Of a stretch of DNA of 64,000 nucleotides, positions 35,117 to 47,700 are shown piece by piece (the first letter of the stretch is position 1; each line of letters begins with the position of its first letter). Origin of the DNA: Planoprotostelium fungivorum (Eukaryota > Evosea > Variosea > Cavosteliida > Cavosteliaceae). Location of the stretch: positions 1 to 64,000 of the forward strand of contig MDYQ01000016.1 of NCBI GenBank assembly GCA_003024175.1, in the 5' to 3' direction. The translations under genes were made by a program, and so were the position numbers. The notes below the pieces were generated by a model that saw nothing but the letters and a program-made list of their open reading frames with translations, was not told where the DNA came from and did not search any database.

Positions 35117-36653
35117 ATGGTAAAGGAGACGAAATTCTATGACCTGTTGGAGGTTACTCCCGAGGCCAACACGAACGATCTGAAGAAGGCATACAGAAAG
35201 TTGGCTATGAAGTATCACCCGGATAAGAACCCCAACAACGAGGCCGCAGCCGAGAAGGTGAGTGCTACTGTCGTTGACAATGCAGTCTGTCTGATTCTTC
35301 CGACAGTTCAAAGAGATCAGTGCTGCATACGAAGCCCTGAGCGACGAGAAGAAGAGAGAGATCTATGATAAATACGGAGAAGAAGCCCTGAAGGAGGGAG
35401 GTGGAATGCACTCCGCCGAAGACATCTTCTCTTCATTCTTTGGAGGGGGTGGCTTCTCCTCCTTTTTCGGAGGTGGTGGTCAGAGAGGCCCGAGGAAAAC
35501 GGAAGACATCCAACACGATATCCAAGTTTCATTGGAGGATCTGTACAAGGGAAAACATTCCAAGCTTGCCGTCACGAGAAACGTTCTTTGCAACAAGTGC
35601 GAAGGAAAGGGAACGAAATCGACCGAAGGTCCTTCCAAGTGTAAGACGTGCAATGGAAGAGGTGCCAGAATGGTCCAGAGACAGATCGGTCCCGGCATGA
35701 TCCAACAGATGCAGGTGAGAACACCTCCATCTCCACTCTCCTCTTCGAATGTCTCTTCATCATCTGATATGATAATCAGGTTGCATGCCAAGATTGTCAA
35801 GGACAAGGAGAGACGATCAAGCCAGAGGATCAATGCCCCCAATGCAAGGGAAAGAAGGTCATGAAAGAGAAGAAGATCCTCACGGTGTACATAGACAGAG
35901 GCATGAAGCATGGACAGAAGATCACCTTTGCCGGTGAATCTGACGAGGCGGTGAGTCATCTACAACGCTGTAGATCAGCGACTCATCTTCCATCAGCCGG
36001 GCATGGAACCTGGAGACATCGTCTTTTGCCTCATCGAGAAGAAGCACGAGCTCTTCAAGCGTCAAGGAAACGACCTCTACATGGAGGTGAGTCTTCGATC
36101 CATCATGCAGATGTGATGTTGACGTGTCATCCAGGTCACCATCCCTCTCATTGAAGCCCTTGGTGGCTTAAACTTGTCCATCAAGCACCTCGACGATCGT
36201 GTCTTATTGGTTCAAACAGGAAAGGATGAAGTCATCTCACACGGTGATGTCCACACGATCGAGGGCGAAGGTGACGAGAAATCATTTTATTTCGTTTTAT
36301 TTCACCGCAGACGTTGACTCGTCCTTCAGGTATGCCGAAACACAAGGACCCCGAGTCATGCGGTAGACTCTATATCAAATTCTCTGTCCAATTCCCCAAG
36401 TCAGGGACGCTGAAGGAGAACCAACTGAAGGAGTTGGAGAAGATTCTGCCTCCACGTAACAACGTCAAGGTGAGACGACAAATGTAGAGAGGGTTGCTGA
36501 TGTGATGGACAGATCACGAGCGACATGGAGAAGGTGAAGATGCAAAAGGTCAACTTGAACGAGCAGAAGAGAGATCAAGAGAAACAGAGACAAGAGGCTT
36601 ATGATGAGGACGAACAACAGGGAGGAAGAGGCGTGCAATGTGCGCAACAATAA
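35117..36653 (+). CDS. DNAJA1: Type I DnaJ/Hsp40 co-chaperone, farnesylated
   Basis: Stimulates Hsp70 ATPase and presents substrates. ATG at 35117. J domain (residues ~1-70) with [10 protein letters not shown] (HPD); Gly/Phe-rich segment [15 protein letters not shown]; zinc repeats [32 protein letters not shown] (four CxxCxGxG motifs, hence type I); C-terminal substrate domains ([40 protein letters not shown]). The protein ends [11 protein letters not shown], a CaaX farnesylation box as in Ydj1/DNAJA1. Six or more exons with short introns, one (35951-35996) containing TCTACAACG. Divergent promoter has heat-shock-like elements. Assignment to the DNAJA1/2 group is firm; the human symbol indicates family, not proven orthology. 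Confidence 0.95.
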
Positions 36654-38270
36654 ATGTTTGGGAAATGCATTTTATTGATTACATTGCGGTTTCACTTGCT
36701 ACGCAATGATGTGAAAAATCTCTGGAGAGGTTTGGAATGTGAGGATTGGTTGTCATTGCACCTCCATAGACGTGAACAGAATCTCAGTTTGAGTGCTCAA
36801 CAACATGATGCACAATTGTGTGGAATGAATAGTCAACAGTCCTTGAAGACAGATATATTGGACCATTGAGAAAAAACAAGAATGCGTAGGAATCTGCAAA
36901 TGCCAAAGTGGTAGTAATTAAAGAAGTTTTACGACCTTGTTGATTTCTTATGCAGAAATGGTGAAGCAAAATGCAATTTAGAAGGATATGACAAAGTATG
37001 TATGTTATGTCCAGAAATGTTTGTCTCTCAGCCAGGTGTTGGGCACTGCTAATTCAATCTTGTGTCAGAATTGACTTACTCTCAATTCAGTTGTTGAAAT
37101 CAACTGTAATCTACATGTTTAAACTTTGTTAGTACATTATATGACAAAAAATGACATAAATTATCAATGAAGCATGCAAAAAATACAGAAAAATTTGCCA
37201 AAATTGAGCTGTCCGCGCACGCGCGGTGAGTAATAATTTGGGATTTTCTGTGATATTTTTTGATTTTTTTCTTGATTTTACATAAATTCTTCTTATATGT
37301 TGAAGTTTATCAGGACCACACATGCACGGTCTGTTGTATTTGTCAATTGGCTCTGATGTATTAGCAAGAATCTTTCAATTTTGTTCAATCACCTGATTAA
37401 TCAAAGTTGACCATCTGATTTTGCAAAACAACATAACATGTATCAATTTTGATAGAGTTTGGCATTGTGAAATGTAAGATTGCTAGAAAATCAAAAGGAG
37501 ACAGCAAGTAGTTGCAAAAAAAGGTTCTTGTTTTTTTGAGCTATTAGGTTTGTATATTCTTGTTTTTTCTCAATGGTCTGATATATATAGTATTTCCATC
37601 AAAATGTTGAATCTTTGTAGGTCTACTTTTCAGTGGAAGTTTAGGCTCTTCTTTTCACTCTTGAGGTCCTTAGACCCCGTAGAATGATAAAGAAGAGTGA
37701 CGACTGCTGGTTGCTTCCTATGTGGAAGACTTGAGAAGTGATTTTATTGTGTTCAATTCGTTCATTCTTGAACGTAGAAATGTCCAATAAAAGTCATGGA
37801 AAGAGCCGGTGAAATGTTTCCGTGAAAAGGGCGTGTTTCTCGAAAGTCGGAAATTTGGGGAAACTCCGGCTGTTGTAATTGGGGCAATTATAATATTATA
37901 ATTATTTGGTGCGTCCGTGATCTCTCACGGACTTGGTCTTATGTCTGACAGTAGTCACGACAACTCTATGGAGGACACATCAAAAACAGACAGATTTGAC
38001 TCCAGTTTCTCATCTCAAGATACTAGAGGGAATGAAGAAGGTAGTATTATTCCAGTAGATTACATCCCAGATGTTGGTAATCTTATGGATTTCCCACCAC
38101 TGAGCTGGAAAAGTATCAATATCTCAAGAGAATAATCCCAATCTCAATCTTCCAATAAAGAAAAACACATGCAACAGCATTTCCTTTAGAAGATAGGAGA
38201 CAAGAGACAACATGCTCCATTCAAATTTTAACATTCATTCTTCTTTCCTCAGCCACCACTATGCAAGCTA
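36654..38270. other. AT-rich accessory stretch
   Basis: Much richer in A/T than the flanking housekeeping genes, with no recognised gene. It holds the first copy of a dispersed repeat (36870-37050), a short inverted repeat TCCGTGA/TCACGGA (37914-37931), and a 72-residue frame at 37917-38135 (MISHGLGLMSDSSHDNSMED...) of unknown status. Confidence 0.6.
36865..37050 (+). repeat. Dispersed repeat, copy 1
   Basis: Matches 58856-59035 with clearly recognisable but diverged sequence: shared blocks include CAAATGCCAAAGTG, TAGTAATTAA, TTATGCAGAA, TGGTGAAGCAAAATGC, TGTCCAGAAAT and CTTGTCTCTCAG-type segments in the same order. Probably remnants of one mobile family; no terminal repeats identified. Confidence 0.8.
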
Positions 38271-38275
38271 GAGCC

Positions 38276-39590
38276 TGAGAGGCCCGTAGAGCCCCATAGA
38301 GGCCCTGGGGACACCGCAACAAGAATAAAGAGAATATAAAGAGAATAAAGAAGGGTCAAGACTCACTGGCTGTCTGGGCAGTCTTAGGTGGGTGCACCAA
38401 AACTATTTGGCTACTCTTCAAATGATTGTGTGAATCCGTCAGCACAAAAGAACCCACACGTAAACACCACGGGTAATAAAACCTGTCTACTTGGCATTCA
38501 TCTGAGACAGATCATCTTGATTTGGTATTAATATCATTTCACCACATCAATCTCATGCAGAATTGTAAAGATCCTTGTCAAATCATTTTTTATTTAATTT
38601 TTCTTCTTCCTTCTTCCTCTTTTATGGACCAACCCTGTTGCTTCGACGGCCTTTGGACCAGAGCGTGTAGAGGATGAAAATTTGTTAGACAAAAGATGCG
38701 AAAGAGGAAGATATGTTATACCAGTATTGAACCCTATCCTGGCCTTGTTGTACATGGTCGAAACCGGCAAGAAAAGCTGGGATAATAGAGACGAGAAGGA
38801 TGAAGCAGCCCACAGCATATCCAAGTGTATGGATTGACCTAGATCAATAACAAGAGAATAAAGAAGGGTCGACTCACCGGTGGGGGCGGTCTGGGGGGCA
38901 GGGGCCTGAACTGCAGTCCAGTTTCCTGTTTGTTGGCCAGGAGGTGGTGCCACTCGAGCGGAGGGGAGAGCAAAGGCAATAGAAGGCATTATCTGAGCAA
39001 CATCTTGAAGGGTGATGGGTCGGGCTCGGTCAAGCCCATACGTGGCTATAACGAGGTCGTAACCAGCGTCGTCGTCTGTATATACTCCATTGTTGATAAT
39101 GAGAGGCATCTGTATTATTTTTAGCATCTCGAACCAAAAGCCAAGCGTTTGGTTTGAGCGGATGTAATTACCTTGAGAATATTCGAGGTGGGATGACCGG
39201 CGACGGGATAAAATGAACGAGATCTAATGTGTCGCTCAGAAAATGTTAAAATACACCGACGTCTATAACAGGATCTGATTATTGGGTGATGCGTATATTA
39301 TTACCTTGTAGGCTTGGAATGTTTTCCACTGCAAAAGGACAGTGGACGAGACGGACTGGAAATCTGAAATGAACGTCAGAAAAGACGAAGATGAACCGAC
39401 GTTAGAGAGGCGTTGTTACCTGTGGACGCTCGAGACGAAGTCTAAGAAGATACGGCGCGATATGGACCGAAGATCTGAAAAGAAATTAGTCAGATTGAAG
39501 ACAGACCATACGATGAAAGAGAGAGGGCGATGATATGATAAGACGTCTACGAACGTCTACCTGTGCGTGGTCTCTGGAAGTGAAAGCGGT
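38276..39590 (-). CDS. Modular gene-family member A, probably incomplete
   Basis: Minus-strand exons, read from ~39590 down, give FPVRLVHCPFAVENIPSLQ then DLVHFIPSPVIPPRIFSR with short introns, then an ATG-containing exon (39127-38880; NNGVYTDDDAGYDLVIATYG) with a Pro/Ala/Gln-rich end. Homologous exons occur at 62130-61940 (member B) and 59870-59560 (member C). Two introns begin GTGAGTC(TT)GACCCTTC, at 38375 and 38876, and look like duplicates of each other. Member A lacks the kinase-like 3' part of B; beyond ~38270 the sequence is unrelated. Function unknown. Phase mismatch at one junction suggests decay or a missed exon. Confidence 0.45.
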
Positions 39591-39739
39591 TGAGAGCAGT
39601 TACGTCATGACATCTTTTTGCGATATCGCGACTAGCGAAGCGAAAAATTTCCGCAAAACACCCCGGCCAGCCCTGATGCCCTGGCACTTTGTGGCTCAAC
39701 TTGTATTTGTTATCTAATGCTGTGATTGTCACCAACACT

Positions 39740-40238
39740 GTACAAAGCATGTGCAAGATCTGTAAAGTGTTGTTATAGTCTGAACAGGTAATAGAGAGGT
39801 GTGCACAAAGCATGTTGAGCAGATGTAAAGGTTAGTCTGTACAAAGCATGCTCTGAGCACACAAAAGCTTACAAATGTTTTGCAGAGAATTTACTAACTG
39901 ATAACAGGAAGCGAGCATTCAGTGTGGTGAGTTGTAGATAAATGCACTATGATACCCTCTTCTTATATGATGGATGTACAATGACTAGTAAATTGCAGGC
40001 CAGCAATAATAATTGAATACAGCAATATATTGAATCACTGAATCCTGTACTACCAAAGATTTAGGATAATGCTCCCGCAGACTACAGATAAGGACCAACA
40101 GATACATCCATTGGTGTGGTAGAGAAGCCTGTATCGGCAATCCGGTAGTTCTCCTAAAAACCAAAAATATTGATTGTAGACTGTGGAAACTTTTTCTCTC
40201 GAAGACCAGCTCCCAAAGAACAATCAACGGAAGCAATA
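39740..40238. other. Intergenic with short ACAAAGCATG repeats
   Basis: ACAAAGCATG occurs three times at about 39741, 39804 and 39840, and GTTGTAGAT occurs at about 39932. No gene seen. Confidence 0.5.
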
Positions 40239-41565
40239 ATGTCGGACCCTCTTGCTGACCTCGACGATCTCTTAGAGGAGTTAGATAGAAGCGGAAAGCC
40301 ATCCACACCTTCTCGTGTTTCCATTCCTCCACCCATGGTCGACTCTAGACCTGTTTCTCAGGTACGACCAGCAATATCGACATCTATTCATCAACTCGTC
40401 ACAGCAAATACCAAGAGGTGTGAGTAACAGCTTCAGCACCCACCTTGCTGCGGATCTGCCACCCCCTGTATTCGAACATCCTGCTCCCATCCCTGAACCC
40501 GTCTACGCTCCTGCTCCCGTGCCTGTTGCTGCTCCAAAGTCAACAGGTGAAGACCCGCACATTTCTCATTTAACTCTCGAAGGAAGCGATGCCTGGAAGA
40601 ACGAATTGGACGATCTTTTATCCGAATTATCAGTGTCATCCAACCAAGCACCTGCACCCGCACCCGCACCCGCACCGACGAACTCCTACGTCCCCAGACA
40701 GCCTGAGCCACAGCCGAGCTATCCAGCCTACCAGCCCTCGTACCAACAGGTGATGCGCATAGAAGAGGTCGAGTGGATGACGTTGGCTCAGAGCAGCGCA
40801 CCACCAGCACCGAAGATAGTGCAAGTGAGCTCAGCTGGTTACACGGGAAGCAACCTGCCCATCGAATACTCTGCGGGACATTCAGTCACGCTGACGCAAG
40901 ATGAACAGAATCTCATCCACGAATTGAACCGAGCACGCACCAACCCATCCAACTATGCGGACGTCCTGGAGAGAGACAGGAGACCTTATTTCAACGGCAA
41001 GCATCTCAAACTGCCAGGAACCAACGTGCTGCTCGTGACCGAGGTGACAGCACACCCGATGACTCCCTCTGACCTGTGACAGGAGGGTGTCGGTGCCGTA
41101 GATGACGCCATCGCCTTTCTCAGAGCGCAGAGACCACTTCCACCGTTCAAAGTCAGCCCGGGAATGGTCTCTGCCGCCAAGGAGGCCATCGCAGAGGTGG
41201 GTCCTCTCGGTGAGACAAGTTGCGAGTCCATCCGAAGGTGCTGTCTTCTCTCTTTCTCTTTCTTTTTCTATTTAACGCTAGATAAATAAGAGAGAAGACA
41301 CTGAAGAGCTGAATGAGAGGACAGATTCGACAAATATGGAAGATTTGAGCAGGAGGCCGTTGAGATTGCCAGTTTCGGAACGTCTGATGCGAAGGAGATT
41401 GTGTTGAGATTCATCGTCTGCGACGGACAACCGGACAGAGTGCAGAGGACTTACATCTTTGAGCCTATCTACTCGTGCGTCGGCTTTGCCGTGGGTGAAC
41501 ACAAGTCCGCCTACAGAACGATGGCCTGCATCAACTTCACAAAGGCTTTCAACCCCAACAAATGA
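40239..41565 (+). CDS. CAP-domain (SCP/PR-1) protein with two LD-like motifs
   Basis: Exons 40239-40361, 40405-41043, 41083-41237, 41325-41565 (385 residues; 371 if the 42-nt segment 40750-40791, which has GT/AG ends and no stop, is also removed). No signal peptide. The N-terminus MSDPLADLDDLLEELDRS and an internal NELDDLLSELSVSS closely match paxillin LD motifs (LDxLLxxL). Between them is Pro/Ala-rich sequence (VYAPAPVPVAAP, APAPAPAPAPT). The CAP domain begins LTQDEQNLIHELNRARTNPS and continues with GETSCESIRRFDKYG, EIVLRFIVCDGQ and SCVGFAVGEHKSAYRTMACI. CAP proteins are usually secreted; this one appears intracellular, perhaps linking to focal-adhesion-type partners (inference). Confidence 0.85.
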
Positions 41566-41757
41566 TTCCTCTGATAATAATACCTTCTCACTTCTCTATC
41601 GTGTCTTCTCTCACCATCATCGTAGAGAATTTCGCATTCATCGCCGATTCTTATTTTCTTTATCCCAAGTTGAGTGTGTCCCTGAAGTGAGAGAACCTCT
41701 TTCCCATGCTCGTTGACCCTGCGTCCTTCTCTTCCGTCCCATTTCTGGGTAGTACAT
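41566..41757. other. Convergent spacer
   Basis: 3' ends of the CAP gene and the RasGEF gene; nothing else seen. Confidence 0.5.
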
Positions 41758-44700
41758 CTACACGTTGTCAGCCACTCCCACTATTGGGTTCAGTGGTTCA
41801 CCTTGCGATAGAGCGTAACATTCTTTCTCTCCCAGTCTGGGGATGTCTGAGATGACTGCACGGGCCGCTGGATGATCCTTGATGGGGTACTCTGCGGATT
41901 GGTATCGTTGAACCATATCTACATTACTGTGCAGCACCTGTCCCCGTCAGACTCCTCTCCATCTCAACGACTCACTCTCGCTCTGGAGTAGTTGATCTTT
42001 CCCGCCTCATTTCTGAGAGGGACCTCTTCGTTGTGAATGATGTCACCCAGTATGACAGGGATGGCCGGTATGCATGGACATTCACCCTTCCTCAGCGTGT
42101 CTCTGTAATTCTTGAAGTTCTGATCGAACGACCAAAAGTGTTCGATGGTCTGGTAATCTTGCTTCGATTTCTTCCCCAGAGCTTCGAACGTGAAACGAAG
42201 TCGCGTGACGGAGATGTTGGCGATAGCCGAGTGGATGGACAGCATGTGATGGTAGTTTCGAATCTCCATCAGACACAGTGCCACCTCCTCGTGTCAATCT
42301 TCTCCATCTTCCGTCTCTCACCTTGATGAAGTAGGCCAATGTCTTGGCGCGGTCCTTCAGCTTCTCGTTGACGAGGATACTGGTCATCACTTTCTTCGTG
42401 AGATCGTTGGCATCTTCCACCAGAGCGACAATGTTCTTTGCCTTCTCAGGCTCCTTCTCCCACGCCGTCTTAAAGAACTCGGTGTGCTGTACTTGTCACC
42501 TCTTTCGTCTATCACACCTTCTCACCTTGATCTTCTTGAAGATGTTGAAGGCGATGAGTGTGACTTGTTGTGCAAAGTCGATGGGGTCCACGTCCAAGAG
42601 AGTCATGTTCAATACCTGCCTCATCTTTCCTTGAGGCAGACTGTCCTTTCGATAAAAGTAGAACTTGGGCTTCACTTCTCTTTGCGTGCTCATCAGTGTG
42701 GCGGCCTGAAGAGGATTACGCAAGTTTCGATGGGCGAGTGACTCACCACTTCGGGCAGTTCCCTTCCCACCACATTCTTGACAAAGTCTTCGATCTTCTC
42801 CACTACCTCTTCCGATGGTACCTGTCTCGTCTTCAATTTCCATCACGGGCATCGTCTCTTACTTCGTAAGATGTCGACAGCCAGTACTTGACAAAGACAC
42901 AGACGCGAAGTTTGATCTTGTTGCTATCCGAGAAGAGCATGTCCATGGGTGTGTGGTACCTCTCGATCAACTTGTGCAACAACTCCTCCGCAGTACTGTA
43001 CGATTGATAACACAAGAGGAAGATCTCTCTGAAATCTATGTGACGTCAGGGGAGAAGACGTGGACGACATACTCGAATCCTCGGTGGATGTAGCGTACTC
43101 AACCAGCTTGTTGAATGTGGCAGAGACGATGTCCTTGTTGTTCTCATCTGCAAAAACGATGGGCTCTCTCTCATCCCATATGTTCGTTCCTGTGTCTTCT
43201 CAGATCTCTTTCTTCCTCGATAGCTCACCGTAGAGGCTCTTGTGTCGCTTGAGTATGAGCTGCACCTTGTTCTCTCCTTCGTCTCTGGGTACACTCTGAT
43301 CGCTCATGTACTTGAACGGTGATAGCATGTGTTCCTCTGTTCCTCTTCGTTAGCATCGTGATCAGAGTGATTCAATACCTTCGGGCTGTGAAGTGTAACA
43401 CCAGAAGAGAGTGAATGGATCAGGTGCAGAATGATTGAGAAACTCCTCGTTGGGATCAAAGTGGAGATGAATGAGGTGATTGATGACGTACTGGACACTC
43501 GTGAACATGTCCAGAGACACTTCCTTCACTTGTACCGTTCCGTTATCGTTGAAGTATCTGACTGTGAACTTGCGTGGGAGAGGTTTCAACTGAAGGACGA
43601 AGATGAGAATCAGAAGGGGACGGTGATATGAAAGGGAGAATGATATGAGAGGGAGAATGATGTGAGAGGGGGAGGGTGATATGAAAGGGAGAATGATGTG
43701 AGAGGGGGAGAATGATATGGAAATGCCTTACCTTGATGGCCATCATGTTTCCATTCGTGTATTCAATCACCGACTGATCTTCGTCGATGAACTTGTGTTG
43801 TTTGGTCTGATTGAATCGGATGGTACTGGTGAGTGACATCTCCACGACAGGGAAGAGACCCCACTCTTCCATGTGCTCCACTATTCCCGTGCTGTCGCTT
43901 AAAATCTTCTCTTTCACTCGATAGATGGTGCTCAGTGGTGTGAACAGGTAGATCACACTGCTGCCTCCCAACATCGTACATTTGAGCTGTTCGTGGTCAG
44001 CACTATCCGATCGAATGGATCTCACCTGGCAGGGCTTTCGCATGAATGAGAGGAGGGGAATGGCTTGTGGGTCAGAGATGAAGAGAGAGTGAACGTAATC
44101 AGACATCTCCAGGGTGTAGCGAGAGAGGAGGTCGTTCTCTTCTAACATCACGCCCGGGGTCAACTCTTTCGTCTCTGCTCCCTTGCTGGCATCGTAGACT
44201 GTGGCCGATTCTACATCGGGAGCATTCAGGTATAACCCGTGAGATGTGTTATCCAAGTTGAATCGCTCATTCAATTCTGCGATGATGCTTTGTACCTTCC
44301 ACATTCAATGGATTGAACGGTGATGTGATGAATGATCTGATGTGATGTGATGAATGATCTGATGTGATGTGATGAATGATCTGATATGATGTGATGAATG
44401 ATCTGATATGATGTGATGAATGATCTGATGTGATGTGATGAATGATCTGATATGATGTGATGAATGATGCGTGGATGTTGTGATGTAGATACAGACCTTC
44501 CTGGAGGAGAGGAGAGGAACGGATATGAGTTGACCCGAGTCGATGTGAAGGACATTCATCGTCCAGGAATAGATTCGGATGTCACACAGCATGGGTCCCT
44601 CCATCTTGTCTAACGTGCTCTGCTCTGCGGCAATGTACTTGTCCTCTTCCTCTGGTACATGTATGTATAATCCCCACCTTTCGTCTTCAGTTGTCGTTCT

Positions 44701-47700
44701 CTCCTCGTCACTCACTGTTGGTATGGGCTATTCTCAATCTCAAACTCTTTCAGAGCCTCTTGTATGATGGCATTGATGTCCTTCACTCCCTTTTCGTCCT
44801 TGTACTTGGTCTCGAATGTAGTCGTTTTGTTGTCTGATTCGTAGACTATCTAGGTGAATCTCTCTTCTCTTGTCACGTCTCACCGATGTGTAACGTGTGA
44901 CTGGTACTCGGCTGTCCCCTCCTGATGATTGGACTTCCAATCAGTCGGCTGTACCAGAACTTGACTCGACCGACCTGTACGGGTCAATGTACTGAAATGA
45001 TTCATTGATGACACCTTCTCGATCAGGAGTTGTTGATCCATGGCCATGGCGTTGTGAAATACTTCTGGTGCATCGACAGCACGGTACCTGTACCAGTGAA
45101 TCATCCTTCTTCTCCTCTCCTTCTCACTTGCTCAGCAGTGGAATCAGTCCTGCTCTTACAAAACGGTTTCTCACTTCACATCGTTCCTTACAAAAGATAA
45201 ATACGCACGATATAGACATTTCAATGCAGATGACATATAGAGAAATACAGATGATATAGAGAGTGAATACAGATGATAAGAGAAGGCAATACCTCTAATT
45301 GAGAATAGGACTCGATGATGATGTTGATGAGATGGACCAATGATTCTGCCAGACCAGAAGAATTTCTCTTGACGAGTTCGGCCATTCGTTGAACGATCTG
45401 CGTTTCACCGATGTTCTTATCATCACAGAGGTAATTCATCACCAACTCCCTTCCATAGGGTCCCATTCGACACAACTGGATCGGTTAGCTCTGCTCCTCT
45501 CCGTAGACATTCAAGGAATGCTGTAGCTCACCTGTTGCATGAAATCGATTGTACCGCCAGCCAACTCGGAAGAGATGGAGTCATAGCCGTAGCAAGAGAT
45601 GCGAATGGCAGGAGGTGAAGTGATGATCATGTTGGGCAGACGATTGAAGAGAGCAAACAGACATCGGAAGATACCCAACAGTCGATGTGTCTCTCCTCCA
45701 TCCATGGCACTCGCCCTCTCCTTCTTCTCTGTGATTTCCTTCTCTTCATCACTCCCATCATCTATGATACATATCTTGTACTGTATCATACTATCTATCC
45801 TATACATGGATATCATACCATCTATCCTATACATGTCCATATCATACTATCTATCCTATACATGTCCATATCATATGTCCATGTCTATCCCATCCATATA
45901 CATCTCTATGACATACAATTCCATGTCTATGACAGAGATGAATCCCACCTCTGCGATCTCGATGAGACGATGTAGGCCACCCAACTCGACGAAAGTGGGA
46001 ACAAAGAAGAGCCCATAGTCCTCTGAGATGAGATCCGATATGTGAAGGAGGTCTTCTCTCGATACTCCCTCTTCCTTGATCATCTTCTCACGTTAAACAT
46101 GCATAGCTCATCCATCACTCACGTCCAACGCCTTGTACAGAGAGTTCTCTTGCGTCTTAGAGGTGTTCATCTGTCTTCCTCTGTGCTTGATCAGAGTGGT
46201 GTACATTCCTGGGTTGTATTGTCTGAAGAGGTTCCACTTGACCTCGTTCGTAGACTCCATGATCATCTCATGATATCTCTTGTCCGTGAAATAATCTCGA
46301 CACACTCTCTCAAAGTATTCCTACTCATTTCATCCATCTTCCTTCTCCATCCCATAAGAAGGTCTCACCTTCCACTTGGAGTAAGAGGGAACGTATTCAC
46401 TGTTCAGTTTCATCTTTCGACTATTGGTTGGTGAGGTGAAGGCACTGTTCATGGTGACGAAACTCATGTGATCCATGATGGTCGATGTCCTCTTGCTCTC
46501 CATCGATACCATGCTGCACTCGTGTCAGAAGGATTGATGAATGAAAGAGGAACATGGGTGGAAGGAAGACAATCTACACCTTTGTAGATCATCGGAAGAG
46601 GAGCGATTGCTGACAGATACTTTGCCATAAGAAGAATGAGAATGCGTGTCTGATTCAGTTCTCAGCGGACCTTTGACCTTGTTCGTTCTCCCCGAGGAAT
46701 TGCTGAGATTACTCATACCACTCAAATTCTTCGTCACATCATGCCCTGACTCCTTTCTACCCGTCTTCACTTCGACAGACTGCAACGTTCAGTCTGATGA
46801 GAGAATCATATCCTATATAGAGGTATGAGACTGTGTGGAGATGCTCACCATCATCCTCTGTATGAGGATCTCTCGTATGATCGAACCCAGATGCTCCTGT
46901 GACTTTGTTCCTTCGTCAGACATGTACAGTGCGTTCCTCGGCAGGACGGCCTGGGGATCAAATTCCTTTTCGTCCTCTCCCCAGTGGATGGGATTGTGAT
47001 GGATGGTGAGCCAGATGAGACTGTCCATGCCGATCAGCACCGATGGCATTTTGTTCAGCAGATTGAAGTGGAGGCTCAGCCTCTGCAAGGAGCTCAACCG
47101 CGTCAGCTCGGTAGGAATGTCGGTGATCATGTTCTCGTGGAGGTACAGCTCCTCCATCTCTTCCAGTCCTCCTATCTACTCCTCTCAGCCTCTCTCTTTC
47201 CTTCTCTCTCACCTCTGCTGGGATGATGGAGATGTGATTACCCGCCAACGATAGCTTCCTCAGCTTCTTGAAGAGGAAGATGACCTGTTTCCTTCAGACA
47301 CTGCGATCCATATGATCCTCACCGGAGGAAGAGATTGGAGATTGCACGAGTTGATGCGGAGGCTGCGAAGTGAGAGGAGGTCACTCAGCGAGGAAGACTG
47401 TTTCTATTCAGATGGAATGCATGTGTGTATCGAATGGATGGAATGCATGTGTGTATGGAGTGGATGAAATGCATGTGTGTATCGAGTGGATGGAATGCAT
47501 GTGTGTATGGAGTGGATGGAATGCATGTGTGTATCGAATGGATGGAATGCATGTGTGTATCGAATGGATGGAATGCATGTGTGTATGGAGTGGATGGAAT
47601 GCATGTGTGTATCGAGTAGATGAAAAGGAGGTGTGAAACAGATCGGATGAGTGGATCGTCTACACACCAAAGTCTGCTCTTGGATGGGATTGAAGGATAG

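Noticed and set aside
37914-37931. TCCGTGA/TCACGGA inverted repeat as a mobile-element end
   Set aside because: Only 7-bp arms with a 4-base loop and no matching second end were found.
44271-44715. Ser/His/Ile-rich frames (HHIISDHSSHH type)
   Set aside because: They are translations of the 22-bp minisatellite in an intron.
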